Position numbers and translations under genes: made by a program. A stretch of DNA of 64,000 bases, taken from contig JAFAWY010000140.1 of the NCBI GenBank assembly GCA_019241525.1, forward strand, positions 41,407 through 105,406. The letters are read 5' to 3'. Source of the DNA: Pseudonocardiales bacterium (GTDB lineage Bacteria > Actinomycetota > Actinomycetes > Mycobacteriales > Pseudonocardiaceae). The notes beneath the pieces were generated by a model. The model made no database searches. It was given only the letters and a program-made list of their open reading frames with translations, and had not been told where the DNA came from. The first letter of the stretch is position 1. Each line of letters starts with the position of its first letter. Positions 56,644 through 64,000 of the stretch are shown in pieces.

Positions 56644-58215
56644 ATGATCGCTAGCGCACGCCTGACCCAGGAGACCATGGCCCCGCCACCAGATCACGAC
56701 TGCGAGACCTCTTACATGCCGGACGGGCACTCGAGGCCGCAGTTCGTGCCGGCACCGCTTGACCGCCCCCGGGTGGATCCGAACGAAGCCGACGCATTCG
56801 GCCGGCCGGCCGGCGTGCAGGGCGCCTTCGCCGATCAACAGGATCGCGCCGAGCAGCGATGGATGACCGCCACGCCACCGCCGGACGAGCTCGCCGCGGC
56901 GTTCGGTCGACCTGTGGAGTCTGCCGAGCAACTGCAACGCCCACCCGGAAGCAACGGCGCGCACCCTAACGGGCAGCGCGGCGGCCAAGAGGGCTTTTGG
57001 CCACAGGGCGCTGTCAACGACCCGTGGCGCAACCCGCACGCAGCCGCCGTGCTGGGTCCGCCTGCGGTGGCGCAACATCAAGGCGACGGCGCCGAACCGT
57101 CACCTCCTGGCGCTCGGTTGAGCCTGGCAGAGGTGCTCTTCGGGGGGCGGGTGAGCAACCTGGCGCTCGCCTCACTCGCTGCAGTGGCACTGTTGATCGG
57201 CGGAATTGGCGGGCTGGTGGGCCGGCTCACCGCAGATGGCGGCACGCTGTTACACGATCCGGGCGTCACGCTGGCACAGGTACAACCGGCGATCCAGCGA
57301 CCGGCCGGATCAGTGGCGGCGGTGGCCGGCCGGGTGCTGCCCGCAGTGGTGTCCTTGGAGTTCCGGGTGGGGGATCAAGGCGGGTTCGGCTCCGGTGTGG
57401 TGATTGACAGCCACGGTTACGTATTGACGAACAACCACGTCGTGGCCCCGGCGGCGAGCATCCCGCAGGCCACTCTGGAAGCGGTGTTCAGTGACAGCAC
57501 CCGGTTACCCGCGCGGATCGTGGGCCGCGATCCCAAGACCGATCTCGCGGTCGTCAAGGTAGATGTCGCCAACCCCACGGTGGCGCAGCTAGGCCGCTCG
57601 TCGACGTTGAGACAGGGCGACTCGGTCATCGCCATCGGCTCCCCGCTCGGCCTCGCCGGGACGGTCACCAGCGGCATCGTCAGTGCGGTGGACCGTCCGG
57701 TGCGGTTGGAGGCCGAGGGCAGCCAGGGCAACGCGGTGATCGACGCGATCCAGACCGACGCGGCGATCAACCCTGGCAACTCCGGCGGGGCACTGGTGGA
57801 TGCTGCCGGTGCGGTGGTGGGTATCAACACCGCCATCCGAACGCTGGGCGCAAGCGAGGGTGGGGGCTCGATCGGGCTCGGCTTCGCCATCCCGATCGAC
57901 ACCGCCCGGGTGATCGCGCAGGAACTCATCCGCACCGGGCACTACCAGCACGCCGAGCTGGGCATCAACGCCGCGTCGGTGACCGACGGCAAATCCGACG
58001 GCGCACGGGTGCAGAACGTGCAGCAGGGCAGTGCTGCCGCCGAGGCCGGCATCATGGAAAACGATGTGATCACCAAGGTGGGGAACCGGGCTATCGGTAG
58101 CGCCGATGCGCTCACCGTCGCCATCCACGAGCGCGCCATCGGGGAACGGGTACCGATTTCGCTGGTTCGTGACGGGAGACCGCTCGTGGTCACCGTCACG
58201 CTGAAGTCTGACTGA
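56644..58215 (+). CDS. htrA: HtrA/DegP-like membrane-anchored serine protease
   Basis: 523 aa. A 165-residue cytoplasmic, Pro/Gly/Gln-rich head precedes one membrane segment at about residues 178-198. The trypsin-like domain has the triad H265 (NNHVVAPA), D300 (DPKTDLAVVK) and S380 (NPGNSGGAL). A C-terminal PDZ domain covers about 430-515. Acts in the periplasm on misfolded proteins under SigE control. Same order as Rv1223 in mycobacteria. Confidence 0.94.
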   Translation: MIASARLTQETMAPPPDHDCETSYMPDGHSRPQFVPAPLDRPRVDPNEADAFGRPAGVQGAFADQQDRAEQRWMTATPPPDELAAAFGRPVESAEQLQRPPGSNGAHPNGQRGGQEGFWPQGAVNDPWRNPHAAAVLGPPAVAQHQGDGAEPSPPGARLSLAEVLFGGRVSNLALASLAAVALLIGGIGGLVGRLTADGGTLLHDPGVTLAQVQPAIQRPAGSVAAVAGRVLPAVVSLEFRVGDQGGFGSGVVIDSHGYVLTNNHVVAPAASIPQATLEAVFSDSTRLPARIVGRDPKTDLAVVKVDVANPTVAQLGRSSTLRQGDSVIAIGSPLGLAGTVTSGIVSAVDRPVRLEAEGSQGNAVIDAIQTDAAINPGNSGGALVDAAGAVVGINTAIRTLGASEGGGSIGLGFAIPIDTARVIAQELIRTGHYQHAELGINAASVTDGKSDGARVQNVQQGSAAAEAGIMENDVITKVGNRAIGSADALTVAIHERAIGERVPISLVRDGRPLVVTVTLKSD

Positions 58216-58309
58216 GGTAACCGCCGAGGCAGCGCCGCAGGCATCGGCCTGACCTTGACGACGCTACGCTGGGATCGCTGGCTGAGCTGGCGAGAAGAGG
58301 TGTGTGCGG

Positions 58310-58705
58310 ATGTTCAACATTGGCTGGGGTGAGTTTCTCGTCCTCATCGTCGCCGGGCTGCTGATCCTTGGCCCGGAACGTTTGCCGTCCGCGGCGGCCT
58401 GGTTGGGTCGGACCGTTCGCCAGATCCGGGAATTCGCCAATGGAGCCCGCGAGCAGCTGCGCAATGAGCTCGGCCCGGAATTCGATGAGCTCCGGGCGCC
58501 GCTGGAGGATCTGCGTGGATTCAATCCGCGGGGATTCACGCCGCGCAGCGCGCTGACCCGCCACCTGTTTGATGACTTGGACGGCGACCGGTTCAACGGT
58601 GCGATCAAGCCCAATGGTTACACCGCGCCGACGGGGCCCAGCGTTCCGCTCTACCGGCCGCTGCAGCCGGGCGAGCGCGCCCCATTTGATCCTGACGCTA
58701 CCTGA
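58310..58705 (+). CDS. tatB: Sec-independent translocase protein TatB
   Basis: 131 aa. [32 protein letters not shown] gives the N-terminal helix and the ExxxxxxxGPxxLP motif, followed by an amphipathic helix ([29 protein letters not shown]). Part of the Tat export complex with TatA/TatC, not in view. ATG 58310 has AAGAGG at 58295-58300; GTG 58304 is too close. Confidence 0.94.
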   Translation: MFNIGWGEFLVLIVAGLLILGPERLPSAAAWLGRTVRQIREFANGAREQLRNELGPEFDELRAPLEDLRGFNPRGFTPRSALTRHLFDDLDGDRFNGAIKPNGYTAPTGPSVPLYRPLQPGERAPFDPDAT

Positions 58706-58717
58706 CAGCGGGGCAAG

Positions 58718-59866
58718 TCAGCGCGGGCTTACCGACAGAAGTTTCCCGGCCAGTCCCCGGGACCGGGTGGCAAGCCGCTCGGCTATCCCACGGAGCACGA
58801 TCGATGCTGGCGAGCTGTGATCAGCGAGCACCAGTGGCGTGCCCGCATCCCCGGTCTCGCGGAGCCGCGGATCGAGTGGCACCTGGCCCAGCAGCGGTAT
58901 CTCGCTTCCCAGCGAGCGGGTCAGCGCCTCGGCGACTGCCTGGCCGCCGCCGGAACCGAACAGGTAATTGCGGGACCCGTCGGGCATCTCTAGCCACGAC
59001 ATGTTCTCGACCACACCGATCAGTCGCTGACGAGTTTGCAGGGCGATCGATCCGGCCCGCTGTGCCACATCGGCGGCGGCTCGTTGCGGGGTCGTGACAA
59101 CGATCAGCTCGGCGTTGGGAATCAGCTGCGCCACTGAGATGGCGATATCGCCGGTGCCCGGCGGCAGGTCGAGCAGCAACACGTCGAGGTCACCCCAAAA
59201 CACATCGGCCAAAAACTGTTGCAGCGCCCGGTGCAGCATCGGCCCGCGCCAGACCACCGGCGTGTTGTCTTTGGTGAACATGCCGATCGAGATCACCTTT
59301 ACGCCGTGCGCGGTCGGCGGCATGATCATTTTTTCTACCTGGGTGGGGCGCGCCGTGGTGCCCAGCATGCCCGGCACCGAGTGGCCGTAGATGTCGGCGT
59401 CAACCACCCCGACCGACAATCCCCGGCCGGCCATCGCCGCTGCCAGGTTCACCGTCACCGAGGACTTGCCGACCCCGCCCTTACCGGAGGCGACGCAATA
59501 CACCCGGGTCAGCGATCCTGGCTCGGCGAACGGGATCCGGGGTTCCTCCATGGTGCCCCGCAGCTGGCGGCGTAACGCGGTGCGCTGGGCGTCGCTCATC
59601 ACATCCAGCTGCACCCGCACATCCCGAACACCCGGCACGGCGCGCACCGCATTGCTGACGCGGGACGTGATCGTTTCGCGCATGGGACAGCCGGCGACTG
59701 TCAGCCATACCGCCACCGCAACCGTCCCGTCGGGGGTCACGGTCACGTCCTTCACCATGCCGAGCTCAGTGATCGGCCGGTTGATCTCAGGGTCGTGCAC
59801 CCCGTCCAGCGCGGTGCGGACCGCGTCGACCGACGGGGCGGTCGGGATGGAGGCCACGGGTGGCAC
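58718..59866 (-). CDS. mrp: Mrp/ApbC-type Fe-S cluster carrier ATPase
   Basis: 382 aa. N-terminal MIP18/DUF59 domain (DPEINRPITELGMVKDVTV, about residues 20-100), then the P-loop YCVASGKGGVGKSSVTVNLA near residue 135 with the deviant Walker A. DADIYGHSVPGMLG and DLPPGTGDIAISVAQ are the switch regions. The CxxC of many Mrp proteins is not seen in the C-terminal third. Transfers Fe-S clusters to apo-proteins. Convergent with tatB, as in mycobacteria. Confidence 0.92.
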   Translation of the reverse strand: MPPVASIPTAPSVDAVRTALDGVHDPEINRPITELGMVKDVTVTPDGTVAVAVWLTVAGCPMRETITSRVSNAVRAVPGVRDVRVQLDVMSDAQRTALRRQLRGTMEEPRIPFAEPGSLTRVYCVASGKGGVGKSSVTVNLAAAMAGRGLSVGVVDADIYGHSVPGMLGTTARPTQVEKMIMPPTAHGVKVISIGMFTKDNTPVVWRGPMLHRALQQFLADVFWGDLDVLLLDLPPGTGDIAISVAQLIPNAELIVVTTPQRAAADVAQRAGSIALQTRQRLIGVVENMSWLEMPDGSRNYLFGSGGGQAVAEALTRSLGSEIPLLGQVPLDPRLRETGDAGTPLVLADHSSPASIVLRGIAERLATRSRGLAGKLLSVSPR

Positions 59867-59952
59867 CGACCTTCCAGTTGAGTGTGGGTCTTGCTTCCAT
59901 GCTAGGCGTTGTTACGCCGGCCGCTCATCGAGCCGCATCCCGAGCAGGTCAG

Positions 59953-60504
59953 TCAGCTTCGCTTGCTACGGCGGTAGGCAGCTGGCCGGTCCGGAGATGC
60001 CCGGTCCGCTACCGCCGATTCCGGCGAACCCTGTTCCCGGCACTCGGTCAGCCGCATCAGCTCCGAGCGCAGGAAATCGCGGGTGACCACCTCGCCGACC
60101 GCCAGTCGCAGGGCGGCCAGCTCCCTGGCCAGGTATTCGGTGTCGGCCTTGGTGCGCTCGGCACGGGCGCGGTCTTCCTCCAGCGCCACCCGGTCGCGGT
60201 CGTCCTGCCGGTTCTGGGCGAGCAGGATCAGCGGCGCCGCGTAGGCCGCCTGGGTGGAGAACGCCAGATTCAACAGGATGAATGGGTACGGATCCCAGCG
60301 CAGCTTCACGGCAACCAGGTTGAGCGTGATCCATACCAGGACTACCACCGTCTGTACGGCCAGGAACCGGCCGGTACCCAGGAAGCGGGCGATCCGCTCG
60401 GAGAAGCGAGCAAAGGCATCTGGATCGACTCTGGGGGTCAGCCGCCGTGGCCCGCGCGGTAGGTCCAGCCGGCTAGCCGAGTAATTCCACCGTGACTCAA
60501 CCAC
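59953..60504 (-). CDS. DUF1003 membrane protein
   Basis: 183 aa. Two adjacent membrane segments (about residues 45-65 and 72-92) around VQTVVVLVWITLNLVAVKLRWDPYPFILLNLAFSTQAAYAAPLILLAQNRQDDRDR, the family signature. A charged helix follows. Function unknown. The GTG start overlaps the MgtE-like gene stop by 8 bp, so the two are coupled. Confidence 0.88.
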   Translation of the reverse strand: MVESRWNYSASRLDLPRGPRRLTPRVDPDAFARFSERIARFLGTGRFLAVQTVVVLVWITLNLVAVKLRWDPYPFILLNLAFSTQAAYAAPLILLAQNRQDDRDRVALEEDRARAERTKADTEYLARELAALRLAVGEVVTRDFLRSELMRLTECREQGSPESAVADRASPDRPAAYRRSKRS

Positions 60505-61783
60505 GGCTCACCTCCCCGCGTCTGTCCGGGATCAACCAGGCCTCCTGTTGCCGCCAGTCATCAGGAAGCGCGGCATCGAGGAGATCGTCTACGCTTACCG
60601 CGCCGAGCAGGTGGTCCTCGGGATCCACCACCGGCGCGCAGACCAGGTCATAGGCGGCAAAGTAGCGAGTCACCTCGGCTAACGTCGCGTCCGGTCGGAG
60701 CCTGGCCAACTCGGTGTCCAGCACGCCGGCGACCAGGTCGGAGGGGGGTTCACGGAGCAGCCGCTGCAGGTGAGCACAACCCAGGTAGTGCCCGGTCGGG
60801 GTAGCGGTAGGGGGGCGGCAGACGAACACCATGCTTGCCAACGCAGGGGTCAACTCGGGGTTGCGGGCGCGGGCCAGTGCCTCGGCAACCGTGGCATCCG
60901 GGGTGAGTACCACCGGCTCTGGTGTCATCAGACCGCCGGCAGTGTCTGAGGAGTAGGCCAACAGGCGGCGAACCGGCGCCGATTCTTCGGGTGCCATCAA
61001 CCGCAGCAGCCGCTCCCGCTCTGTCTGGGCGAGTTCACCGAGGAGGTCGGCTGCGTCGTCGGGGTTCATCGCTTCCAGCACGTCAGCGGCCCGCTCGTCA
61101 CCTAGCCGGGCAAGTACCGTCGCCTGCTCGTCTTCGGACAGCTCCTGCAGCACGTCAGCGAGCCGCTCGTCGTCCAGTGCATCGACCACCTCGTCGCGGC
61201 GTTTGGCGGGTAGCTCACGCAGCGTGTTGGCGACCTCTACCGCACGCATTTCCTCGAACAAGGCGAGCAGCTGCTCGGCGCCTTGACCGCGGGATGACAG
61301 TTCAGCCAGCGTCAGCCCGCCGACGTCGTCCCAGTCGAGCACCTTGAGCGGACCGCGCCGACCAAGACGGCCGGTGCGCTCCCGTACCGCCAGCTTGGTG
61401 ATCACCCAGTCTCTCGTGCGGGTCTGCTCGATCCCGGCATCCACCACATACGCCACCGCCCCGGTGGCGGCCACGTGCACCCGGGTATCCAGGAGCTCGC
61501 CGATCACCAATGTCTCGTTGGGCCGCAGGGTGAACTTGCGCAGGCTGACCGTGCCGGTGGACAGCACCACAGCGCCCGGTTCGATCGAGGTGACCCGTAA
61601 CATCGGCACGAAGATCCGTTGCCGGATGGCAAGTTCGATCACCAGGCCCAGGACCCGCGGCGGCCGGGCACCGATGCGCAGCGCGGTGACCAGGTCCCGC
61701 ACCTTACCGATCTGTTCGCCGTCGGGTCCGAACACGGGCAGGCCGGCAATCCGTGCAGCATAAATCCTGCTTGCCGTGGCCAC
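60497..61783 (-). CDS. MgtE N-domain and CBS-domain protein without transporter segment
   Basis: 428 aa. A PRC-barrel-like N-terminus (GLPVFGPDGEQIGKVRDLV), a MgtE_N superhelix (ALFEEMRAVEVANTLRELPAKRRDEVVDALDDERLADVLQEL and repeats, about residues 170-290), then two CBS domains (VVLTPDATVAEALARAR and LDTELARLRPDATLAEVTRYFA). The five-helix channel of MgtE is absent, so it is a sensor-like protein rather than a Mg2+ transporter. Counterpart of Rv1232c. Possible partner of the DUF1003 protein. Confidence 0.88.
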   Translation of the reverse strand: MATASRIYAARIAGLPVFGPDGEQIGKVRDLVTALRIGARPPRVLGLVIELAIRQRIFVPMLRVTSIEPGAVVLSTGTVSLRKFTLRPNETLVIGELLDTRVHVAATGAVAYVVDAGIEQTRTRDWVITKLAVRERTGRLGRRGPLKVLDWDDVGGLTLAELSSRGQGAEQLLALFEEMRAVEVANTLRELPAKRRDEVVDALDDERLADVLQELSEDEQATVLARLGDERAADVLEAMNPDDAADLLGELAQTERERLLRLMAPEESAPVRRLLAYSSDTAGGLMTPEPVVLTPDATVAEALARARNPELTPALASMVFVCRPPTATPTGHYLGCAHLQRLLREPPSDLVAGVLDTELARLRPDATLAEVTRYFAAYDLVCAPVVDPEDHLLGAVSVDDLLDAALPDDWRQQEAWLIPDRRGEVSRG

Positions 61784-61965
61784 GGTACGAGGCTAGCGTC
61801 CGCCGTTGCGCCATTCGGAGTCGAACCGGGATCACTCAACCATCTGCGGGGCCGCCGGCAGCCGGCGCCGCTCATTTTCCACGATCACTGCACCCAGCCG
61901 TCATACTGGCGAGTAATCCCATCCCAGGCCGGCCTGCTCCGCCGCCTGCACCGAAAGGGTTGCCC

Positions 61966-63162
61966 ATGGCCCGGCTCGCTCAGACCGATGGTCTCACTGA
62001 GATCCAGCAGGAGATCCTGGCAACCGTCAAGACCTTCGTGGACAAGGAGATCATCCCGGTTGCCCAGGAGTTGGAGCACACCGACACCTACCCGCACCAG
62101 ATCGTCGAGGGGATGAAGGAGATGGGCCTGTTCGGGCTCACCATCCCTGAGGAATATGGCGGTCTAGGCGAGTCGCTGTTGACCTACGCGCTGGTCGTGG
62201 AGGAGATCGCTCGTGGCTGGATGAGCGTCTCTGGGGTGATCAACACTCATTTCATTGTGGCGTACATGATCAGCCACCACGGCACCGATGAGCAAAAGCA
62301 GCATTACCTGCCGGCCATGGCAGAAGGCCGCATCCGGGGTGCCTTTTCGATGTCTGAACCGGAGCTGGGTTCCGATGTTGCGGCGATCAAGACCAGAGCC
62401 CGGCGTGAAGGGACCGACTACATCATCGACGGCGCGAAGATGTGGCTGACCAATGGCGGTACGTCCAACCTGGTCGCGACGCTGGTCAGGACGGAGGAGG
62501 GGGCAGCGAAAGCACACCACAATCTCACCGCTTTCCTCGTGGACAAGCCCACCGGATACGGTGAGGTCGCTCCCGGACTCAGCGTCCCTGGCAAGATCGA
62601 CAAGATGGGCTACAAGGGCGTCGACACCACCGAATTGGTGTTCGACGGCTACCGCATCGGGGCCGAGAAGGTTCTCGGTGGCGCTGCGGGCAAGGGCTTT
62701 GCGCAGATGATGGACGGGGTCGAGGTGGGGCGGGTTAACGTTGCCGCCCGGGCCTGCGGCATCGCCATCCGGGCGTTTGAACTTGCCGTCGACTACTCCC
62801 AGCAGCGCAAGGCCTTCGGCAAGCCGATCGCGCAGCACCAGGCGATCGCTTTCAAGCTGGCCGAGATGGCCACCAAGGTGGAAGCTGCCCACCTGATGAT
62901 GGTCAATGCCGCTCGGCGCAAGGATTCCGGCGAGCGCAACGATGTCCAGACCGGCATGGCTAAGCTGCTGGCCAGCGAATACTGCAAGGAGATCACCGAG
63001 GACGCTTTCCGCATCCACGGTGGATACGGCTACTCCAAGGAGTATGAGATTGAACGGCTGATGCGGGAAGCGCCGTTCCTGCTCATCGGTGAGGGCACCA
63101 GCGAGATCCAGAAGACGATCATCAGCAAGGGTTTGCTCCGGGAGTACGCTGCGCGAAAGTGA
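61966..63162 (+). CDS. acyl-CoA dehydrogenase
   Basis: 398 aa. FGLTIPEEYGGLGESLLTYALVVEEIARGW, AFSMSEPELGSDVAAIKTRA (FAD/substrate), and the C-terminal EITEDAFRIHGGYGYSKEYEIERLMREAPFLLIGEGTSEIQK. Catalytic Glu expected in the C-terminal helical domain. Passes electrons to the EtfAB pair encoded in this window. ATG 61966 follows GAAAGGG; the in-frame upstream stretch from 61753 overlaps the divergent MgtE-like gene and is not used. Confidence 0.93.
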   Translation: MARLAQTDGLTEIQQEILATVKTFVDKEIIPVAQELEHTDTYPHQIVEGMKEMGLFGLTIPEEYGGLGESLLTYALVVEEIARGWMSVSGVINTHFIVAYMISHHGTDEQKQHYLPAMAEGRIRGAFSMSEPELGSDVAAIKTRARREGTDYIIDGAKMWLTNGGTSNLVATLVRTEEGAAKAHHNLTAFLVDKPTGYGEVAPGLSVPGKIDKMGYKGVDTTELVFDGYRIGAEKVLGGAAGKGFAQMMDGVEVGRVNVAARACGIAIRAFELAVDYSQQRKAFGKPIAQHQAIAFKLAEMATKVEAAHLMMVNAARRKDSGERNDVQTGMAKLLASEYCKEITEDAFRIHGGYGYSKEYEIERLMREAPFLLIGEGTSEIQKTIISKGLLREYAARK

Positions 63163-63216
63163 TCCAGTTTGCACAGAGTTGCCCGAAGGGATACCTCGTC
63201 GACGAGGTGATGAACA

Positions 63217-63732
63217 ATGACCAGTCCATTCGGCAGCCAGAGCCCGATGCCCGGCCTGCCTACTCCACCCACCGGCTGGCCCATCGGCTCGTATTCCACC
63301 TACGCCGAGGCTCAACGCGCTGTCGATCACCTCGCTGACAACCAGTTTCCGGTCGCCGAGGTGACCATCGTCGGGGTGGACCTCATGCTGGTCGAGCGGG
63401 TGCTGCGCCGGTTGACCTGGGGCCGGGTACTCAGCCAAGGGGCGGCGTCGGGTGCCTGGTTCGGACTGTTCGTCGGAGTGCTGCTCAGCTTGTTCGCCTC
63501 CCAAGCCGGCACCGGGATCATCCCCATCCTGGTGGGACTAGCCACCGGCGCGGTCTTCGGAACGGTATTTGCGGCCGCCGGCTACGCCGCCACCCGTGGC
63601 CGGCGGGACTTCGCCTCATCAAGCCAACTGGTCGCAGGACGATACGACGTGCTGTGCCAGCCCCGGCATGCCGAGCAGGCCCGTGACATGCTGGCCAAAC
63701 TGGCCATGGGACCCGGCCCGGCGCCCGCCTGA
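63217..63732 (+). CDS. general-stress-protein-like (YflT/GSP17M type) membrane protein
   Basis: 171 aa. IGSYSTYAEAQRAVDHLADNQFPVAEVTIVGVDLMLVERVL is the fold of the heat-induced stress protein YflT domain, followed by two glycine-rich membrane segments (about residues 75-95 and 100-122). The C-terminal YDVLCQPRHAEQARDMLA repeats the first fold. Matches Rv1234 in position. Role unknown. Confidence 0.8.
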   Translation: MTSPFGSQSPMPGLPTPPTGWPIGSYSTYAEAQRAVDHLADNQFPVAEVTIVGVDLMLVERVLRRLTWGRVLSQGAASGAWFGLFVGVLLSLFASQAGTGIIPILVGLATGAVFGTVFAAAGYAATRGRRDFASSSQLVAGRYDVLCQPRHAEQARDMLAKLAMGPGPAPA

Positions 63733-63747
63733 CGAGCCCGCATTACG

Positions 63748-64000
63748 TCATGTTGAGTAGGGAAAGGCGCGCCAGCCGCTGAGGGTTTCGATGAGGCCAG
63801 TGACAACGGGCAGTGTGGCCAGGGCCTGCCCGTCACACCAGCGGGCGTCGTCAGCGTCGTCGCCGGGGCGCAGCGTGCCGCCCGTCACCCGGCAGCAGTA
63901 GTCGTGGATGTCGAACACCGCGGCGCCGGGGGCGTGCCGTTGCACATTGCCCAGTAGCCGGACGATTTCGACCATCAGCCCGGTTTCCTCGGCTACCTCG
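63748..64000 (-). CDS. NUDIX hydrolase, 5' end beyond the window edge
   Basis: About 84 codons visible. The complement at the window edge reads EVAEETGL, the second half of the Nudix box, followed by VQRHAPGAAVFDIHDYCCRVTGG and the acidic RPGDDADDARWCDGQAL, typical of ADP-ribose/NAD-type and MutT-like pyrophosphatases. The glutamate-rich metal site is thus partly outside. Substrate not readable. Convergent with the stress-protein gene. Confidence 0.82.
   Translation of the reverse strand, partial: EVAEETGLMVEIVRLLGNVQRHAPGAAVFDIHDYCCRVTGGTLRPGDDADDARWCDGQALATLPVVTGLIETLSGWRAFPYST

Overview
The window is high-GC actinobacterial chromosome. Gene content and order follow the Mycobacteriales/Pseudonocardiales pattern: the GlgE maltosyltransferase pathway, mshB (mycothiol), gpgS next to folP2, a DUF3117 gene, glgM/glgC, sigE-rseA-htrA-tatB, and the fixA/fixB to ligA run. 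Several blocks match Mycobacterium tuberculosis neighbourhoods (around Rv3014c-Rv3029c, Rv1166-Rv1178 and Rv1201c-Rv1234) joined together. The species cannot be named from the sequence alone. GTG starts, 4-bp ATGA/GTGA overlaps and apparent leaderless starts (a TANNNT box 6-10 nt before the start codon) are common. I found no tRNA, rRNA, CRISPR array, prophage or intact insertion sequence.

Layout. 1-13.2 kb: alpha-glucan/trehalose metabolism (mak partial, treS, glgE, glgP, glgX). Between treS and glgE sit a CrtT-like methyltransferase and a CrtU-like carotenoid desaturase/aromatase on the glgE strand, and a Rieske protein on the other strand. 13.3-17.2 kb: an ABC ATPase, enoyl-CoA hydratase, a VanZ-like protein, nucleoside hydrolase and ribokinase. 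17.2-19.4 kb: small unknown genes, a triplicated stop-codon repeat and an epoxide-hydrolase-like gene with an odd tail. 19.4-31.7 kb: etfBA, an F420-type oxidoreductase, an OlsB/OlsA-like acyltransferase pair, cysteine desulfurase-mnmA, a small repeat-rich peptide gene, a MetE-like protein, a double GNAT protein, cspA and ligA. 31.8-32.4 kb: a decayed toxin-antitoxin locus with a 34-bp perfect palindrome. 32.4-43.8 kb: an LpqW-like lipoprotein, mshB, fdxC, dapC, dapD/dapE, a LOG-family protein, folP2, gpgS, a DivIVA-like protein, an SRPBCC protein, tag and DUF3117. 43.9-50.4 kb: leucyl aminopeptidase, then a sugar-nucleotide/glycosyltransferase island (epimerase, membrane-GT/GT2 fusion, GtrA, SqdB-like UDP-sulfoquinovose synthase). 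50.5-55.3 kb: divergent glgM and glgC, a DUF998 protein and two methyltransferases. 55.5-64 kb: sigE-rseA-htrA-tatB, mrp, a DUF1003/MgtE-N-CBS pair, acyl-CoA dehydrogenase, a stress-protein-like gene and a partial NUDIX gene.

How they work together. GlgC makes ADP-glucose and GlgM makes maltose-1-phosphate from it. TreS and Mak give the same compound from trehalose. GlgE polymerises it into alpha-glucan, which GlgX and GlgP break down; glgB is not in view. GpgS starts a second glycan route (methylglucose lipopolysaccharide type). DapC, DapD and DapE are three successive steps to meso-diaminopimelate. SigE, RseA, HtrA and TatB form an envelope-stress unit.

The best candidate for something undescribed is the 45.4-50.4 kb island. 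Its last gene keeps the SQD1-type catalytic residues at almost the plant spacing, which points to sulfoquinovose, or a close relative, in a surface glycan or lipid. The carotenoid-aromatisation genes coupled to glgE, the decayed toxin locus around a perfect palindrome, the repeat-extended ligA N-terminus and a dispersed 21-bp motif at 3' gene ends also deserve a second look.
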